A stretch of 14,591 bases of DNA, taken from GCA-020352575 sp041635475 (GTDB taxonomy: Bacteria > Actinomycetota > Acidimicrobiia > Spongiisociales > JAENVV01). Every line of letters starts with the position of its first letter. The first letter of the stretch is position 1. Both the position numbers and the translations under genes were made by a program. The notes below the pieces were generated by a model, which made no database searches, was not told the origin of the DNA, and saw only the letters and a list, made by a program, of their open reading frames with translations. The stretch lies in the NCBI GenBank assembly GCA_041635475.1, contig JBFKVA010000057.1:1-14591 (forward strand), in the 5' to 3' direction. Positions 12,522 to 14,591 of the stretch are shown here, piece by piece.

Positions 12522-13691
12522 TCACCCCACCAAGGATATGAACATGCCGTCCGTGGGTCCGAGGTGGGGTGCGAGCAGCCATCCGGATCCCTCCCGTCGA
12601 CCCACCTCACACCCTGAGGGCGGCACGGCCCCGAAACGTTCGACCTGGGCAGAGGTCTCCGAGGGGAGCACCGTGCACACGCTGTACACGATCCGGCCCC
12701 CCGGCTTGACGACACGCAGGGCGGCCTCCAGGGCGCGCCCCTGGATCCTCACCAGTCGGCCGGACTCCGCTTCGGTCACGCGTTGGAGGATCTCGGGCCG
12801 TCGCCTGAGCGAACCCAGCCCGGTGCACGGGGCGTCGAGCAGGACCCGATCGAAGGTGTGGTTCGCAAACGGAGGCCGCGTGGCATCGAGGCGGAGCCAG
12901 GCGGCCCCGCCCACTCGCCGTCGTGCCGACCGCACCCGACGTTCGTGGAGATCACCGGCGATCACACGGCCACCGCCGGCCTCCGTCACGAGGATGGCCG
13001 TCTTGCCCCCGGGGGCGGCCGCCAGGTCGAGCACGAGGTCACCCGGTCGTACCGCCACCGCCCGGGCCACCGCCGCCGACGCCGGGTCGATCACCAGCAT
13101 TCCGGGGACGGGCTGGTCCGCCAGGAAGGACCCGGGGAGGCCGGGAACCGCCGTCACGTCCGAGCCGGTGGGCGGCTGCCCCCACAGTCCCACCCGGGAC
13201 GGCTTGCTCGAAGCCAGCCAGAAGCGCTCGGCTTCCTCCTCTCCCCACTCCTCCCTCAGGGCGTCGGCCAGCCAGGGTGGGACCCCCAGCCTGGCGACGA
13301 TGCCCAACTCGGGCAGGCCGTCACGCACCAGCGAGCGAAGGAGGGCGTTCACGAAGCCGGCAGCCCTCCCGAACCCGAGCAGCTTGGCGGTCTCCACTGC
13401 TTCGGACACCGCGACGGCAGGGGGGGTTCCGCCCCGGTCCAACTCGGCGACGGCGATCCGGATGACATCCACGACCACGGGATCGAGCTTGGCCGGCGAC
13501 CGGGTGGAGAAACGTTCGAGGACGGTGTCGGCCAGGCCCACGGTTCGGAGCGCGTGCATGGTGAGGCCCTGGACGAATCGGTGCTCGTCGATGTCGCCGT
13601 CGGCCGTGGGGCGCCCGAGCAGCACGTTCGAGTAGGCGCCGCCTCGCAGGATGCGTCCGATGGCGGTCGCACTGCGGGCCCGGCCGGTCAC
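12522..13691 (-). CDS. rsmB: 16S rRNA (cytosine-5)-methyltransferase, RsmB/Sun/Fmu family
   Basis: The 389-residue protein should methylate C967 (E. coli numbering) of 16S rRNA with S-adenosylmethionine. The N-terminal third (about 1-125) is the NusB-like RNA-binding domain (GRILRGGAYSNVLL, AVAVSEAVETAKLLG, FVNALLR). The Rossmann methyltransferase domain has motif I LDLAAAPGGKT (221-231), motif IV DAPCTGLGS with Cys289 and motif VI YSVCTVLPSE with Cys339. These are the two cysteines of m5C methyltransferases. It is somewhat shorter than the E. coli protein (about 430). GTG 13691 overlaps the fmt stop as GTGA and starts immediately before the NusB-like fold; longer readings upstream are shadows of fmt. 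Confidence 0.94.
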   Translation of the reverse strand: MTGRARSATAIGRILRGGAYSNVLLGRPTADGDIDEHRFVQGLTMHALRTVGLADTVLERFSTRSPAKLDPVVVDVIRIAVAELDRGGTPPAVAVSEAVETAKLLGFGRAAGFVNALLRSLVRDGLPELGIVARLGVPPWLADALREEWGEEEAERFWLASSKPSRVGLWGQPPTGSDVTAVPGLPGSFLADQPVPGMLVIDPASAAVARAVAVRPGDLVLDLAAAPGGKTAILVTEAGGGRVIAGDLHERRVRSARRRVGGAAWLRLDATRPPFANHTFDRVLLDAPCTGLGSLRRRPEILQRVTEAESGRLVRIQGRALEAALRVVKPGGRIVYSVCTVLPSETSAQVERFGAVPPSGCEVGRREGSGWLLAPHLGPTDGMFISLVG

Positions 13692-14591
13692 GGCTGCAAC
13701 ATCGGGAACTCGTGGCGGATGCCGTTGGCCCACTCGCCGGCGGCCATTCGCCGTGACCCCTCCGCCTGCACCTCCTTGATCCACAGGACACCGGTCCCGA
13801 CGCCCAGGAGTAGCCGACCATCTTCCACGACCCAGGTCCCCAGCGGTACGTCGCCGACCACCGGTGTCGCCGACCACACCTTGAGCCGCCCGCGGTTCGT
13901 CTCCAACCATGCGCCGGGCCTCGGTGTGAACGCTCGAATCCTCCGAGCGAGGTCGACGGCGGTGTCGCCCGGCGGGAGGCAGCCCTCGTCTGTTCGGAGT
14001 CGGTGGGCGTACGTGACCTCACCGACCTGGTCGCGCGCCTTGACGGTGCCGGCGACGATGCCTTCTAGGGTGGCCACCAGGAGGCGGGCTCCGTCCTCGG
14101 CCAGCAGTGCGGTCAGGGTTCCCGCATCGTGGTCACCCACGGCGCGCTCCGAGGTGGCCAGGACCGGCCCGGTGTCCAAACCGGCGTCCATCTGCATGAC
14201 AGACACGCCGGTGCGTGCATCCCCGGCCAGGATGGTTCGCTCGACCGGCGCCGCTCCCCTCCACCGCGGGAGGAGCGAGAAGTGGACGTTGATGAAGCCA
14301 CGCCGGGGAATCCCAAGGAGCTCACCCGGGATGAGGGCCCCGAACCCCACGACGACCACCAGGTCGACGGCAAGGTCGAGGTCGAACAGGTCCCGGGTGG
14401 CGGCGGGGGCATGGACCGGCACGCCCAAGCCATCCGCGGCTTGCGCCACCGGTGTGGGATGGACCCGTCGCCCCCTTCCCTGCCTGGCAGGAGGCCGTGT
14501 CACCACCGCCCGCAGATCCGTGGCCTCGGCCAGGGCGAGCAGGCTCGGGATCGCAGCCGGCGGTGAGCCCAGGAAGACCGACGTGGCCCGA
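13688..14591 (-). CDS. fmt: Methionyl-tRNA formyltransferase, lacking its first few residues (runs off the right edge)
   Basis: Fmt transfers a formyl group from 10-formyl-tetrahydrofolate to Met-tRNA initiator in the cytoplasm. The reading frame is open from the right edge: RATSVFLGSPPAAIPSLLAL corresponds to the usual N-terminal MRIVFLGTPEFAVPSL, so only a few residues are outside. The GTG at 14506 is internal and not the start. The catalytic segment is present: GFGALIPGELL, then N-V-H-F-S-L-L-P-R-W-R-G-A-A-P with the conserved Asn and His, then MQMDAGLDTGPVL with the Asp. The C-terminal OB-like domain (FTPRPGAW onward) follows. About 300 codons are present, near full size. The stop overlaps the rsmB start, the common fmt-rsmB arrangement; def is often upstream but lies outside the window. 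Confidence 0.95.
   Translation of the reverse strand, partial: RATSVFLGSPPAAIPSLLALAEATDLRAVVTRPPARQGRGRRVHPTPVAQAADGLGVPVHAPAATRDLFDLDLAVDLVVVVGFGALIPGELLGIPRRGFINVHFSLLPRWRGAAPVERTILAGDARTGVSVMQMDAGLDTGPVLATSERAVGDHDAGTLTALLAEDGARLLVATLEGIVAGTVKARDQVGEVTYAHRLRTDEGCLPPGDTAVDLARRIRAFTPRPGAWLETNRGRLKVWSATPVVGDVPLGTWVVEDGRLLLGVGTGVLWIKEVQAEGSRRMAAGEWANGIRHEFPMLQP

Noticed and set aside
13688..14506. fmt starting at GTG 14506
   Set aside because: The frame stays open to the right edge and encodes the conserved Fmt N-terminal VFLG..P..IPSL segment, so the true start is outside the window.

Overview
The window is a high-GC, gene-dense chromosomal segment made of core translation genes, with the start of a ribosomal RNA operon at its left edge. 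The gene order (infC-rpmI-rplT-trmH/tsnR-pheS-pheT, then an arg gene, plus mpg and tyrS close to the 16S gene) is the arrangement familiar from Actinomycetota. GTG starts, GTGA/TGATG overlaps and a PASTA-bearing class A penicillin-binding protein also fit that phylum. I infer an actinobacterium, possibly a little-cultured class; the 284 bases of 16S visible are not enough for me to name it.

Left part (1-1909, all minus strand): the 5' end of a 16S rRNA gene, its leader of about 350 nt with several hairpins and a boxA antitermination site, and a promoter that begins only about 45 bp beyond the end of tyrS. tyrS is full length but is cut by an in-frame amber codon (1394-1396). The codon lies exactly where the tyrosine-binding Gln of the YxxxQxxD motif should be. 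Its HIGH signature also reads TLGW. The neighbouring plus-strand gene (1973-4381) is the only one on that strand. It encodes a bifunctional class A penicillin-binding protein with two PASTA repeats that appears to start with a lipoprotein signal peptide instead of a transmembrane anchor.

Middle part (4403-11334, all minus strand): a compact run transcribed infC > rpmI > rplT > trmH > pheS > pheT > argF > mpg. It carries initiation factor 3, two ribosomal proteins, an RNA methyltransferase, both phenylalanyl-tRNA synthetase subunits, ornithine carbamoyltransferase and a 3-methyladenine-type DNA glycosylase. Most junctions overlap or are a few bases apart. The exceptions are two gaps of 53 and 63 nt that hold GC-rich stem-loops. 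infC seems to begin at an ATC codon behind a strong Shine-Dalgarno sequence, and its leader holds a terminator-like hairpin.

Right part (11528-14591, all minus strand): fmt (5' end cut by the window) > rsmB > a REC-GGDEF response regulator. fmt and rsmB modify initiator tRNA and 16S rRNA. The signalling gene is the outlier in an otherwise housekeeping neighbourhood.

I see no mobile element, CRISPR array, phage gene, tRNA gene or defence system. The observation most worth checking is the interrupted tyrS; the lipobox PBP and the leader structures come next. I did not find convincing evidence of a wholly new system.
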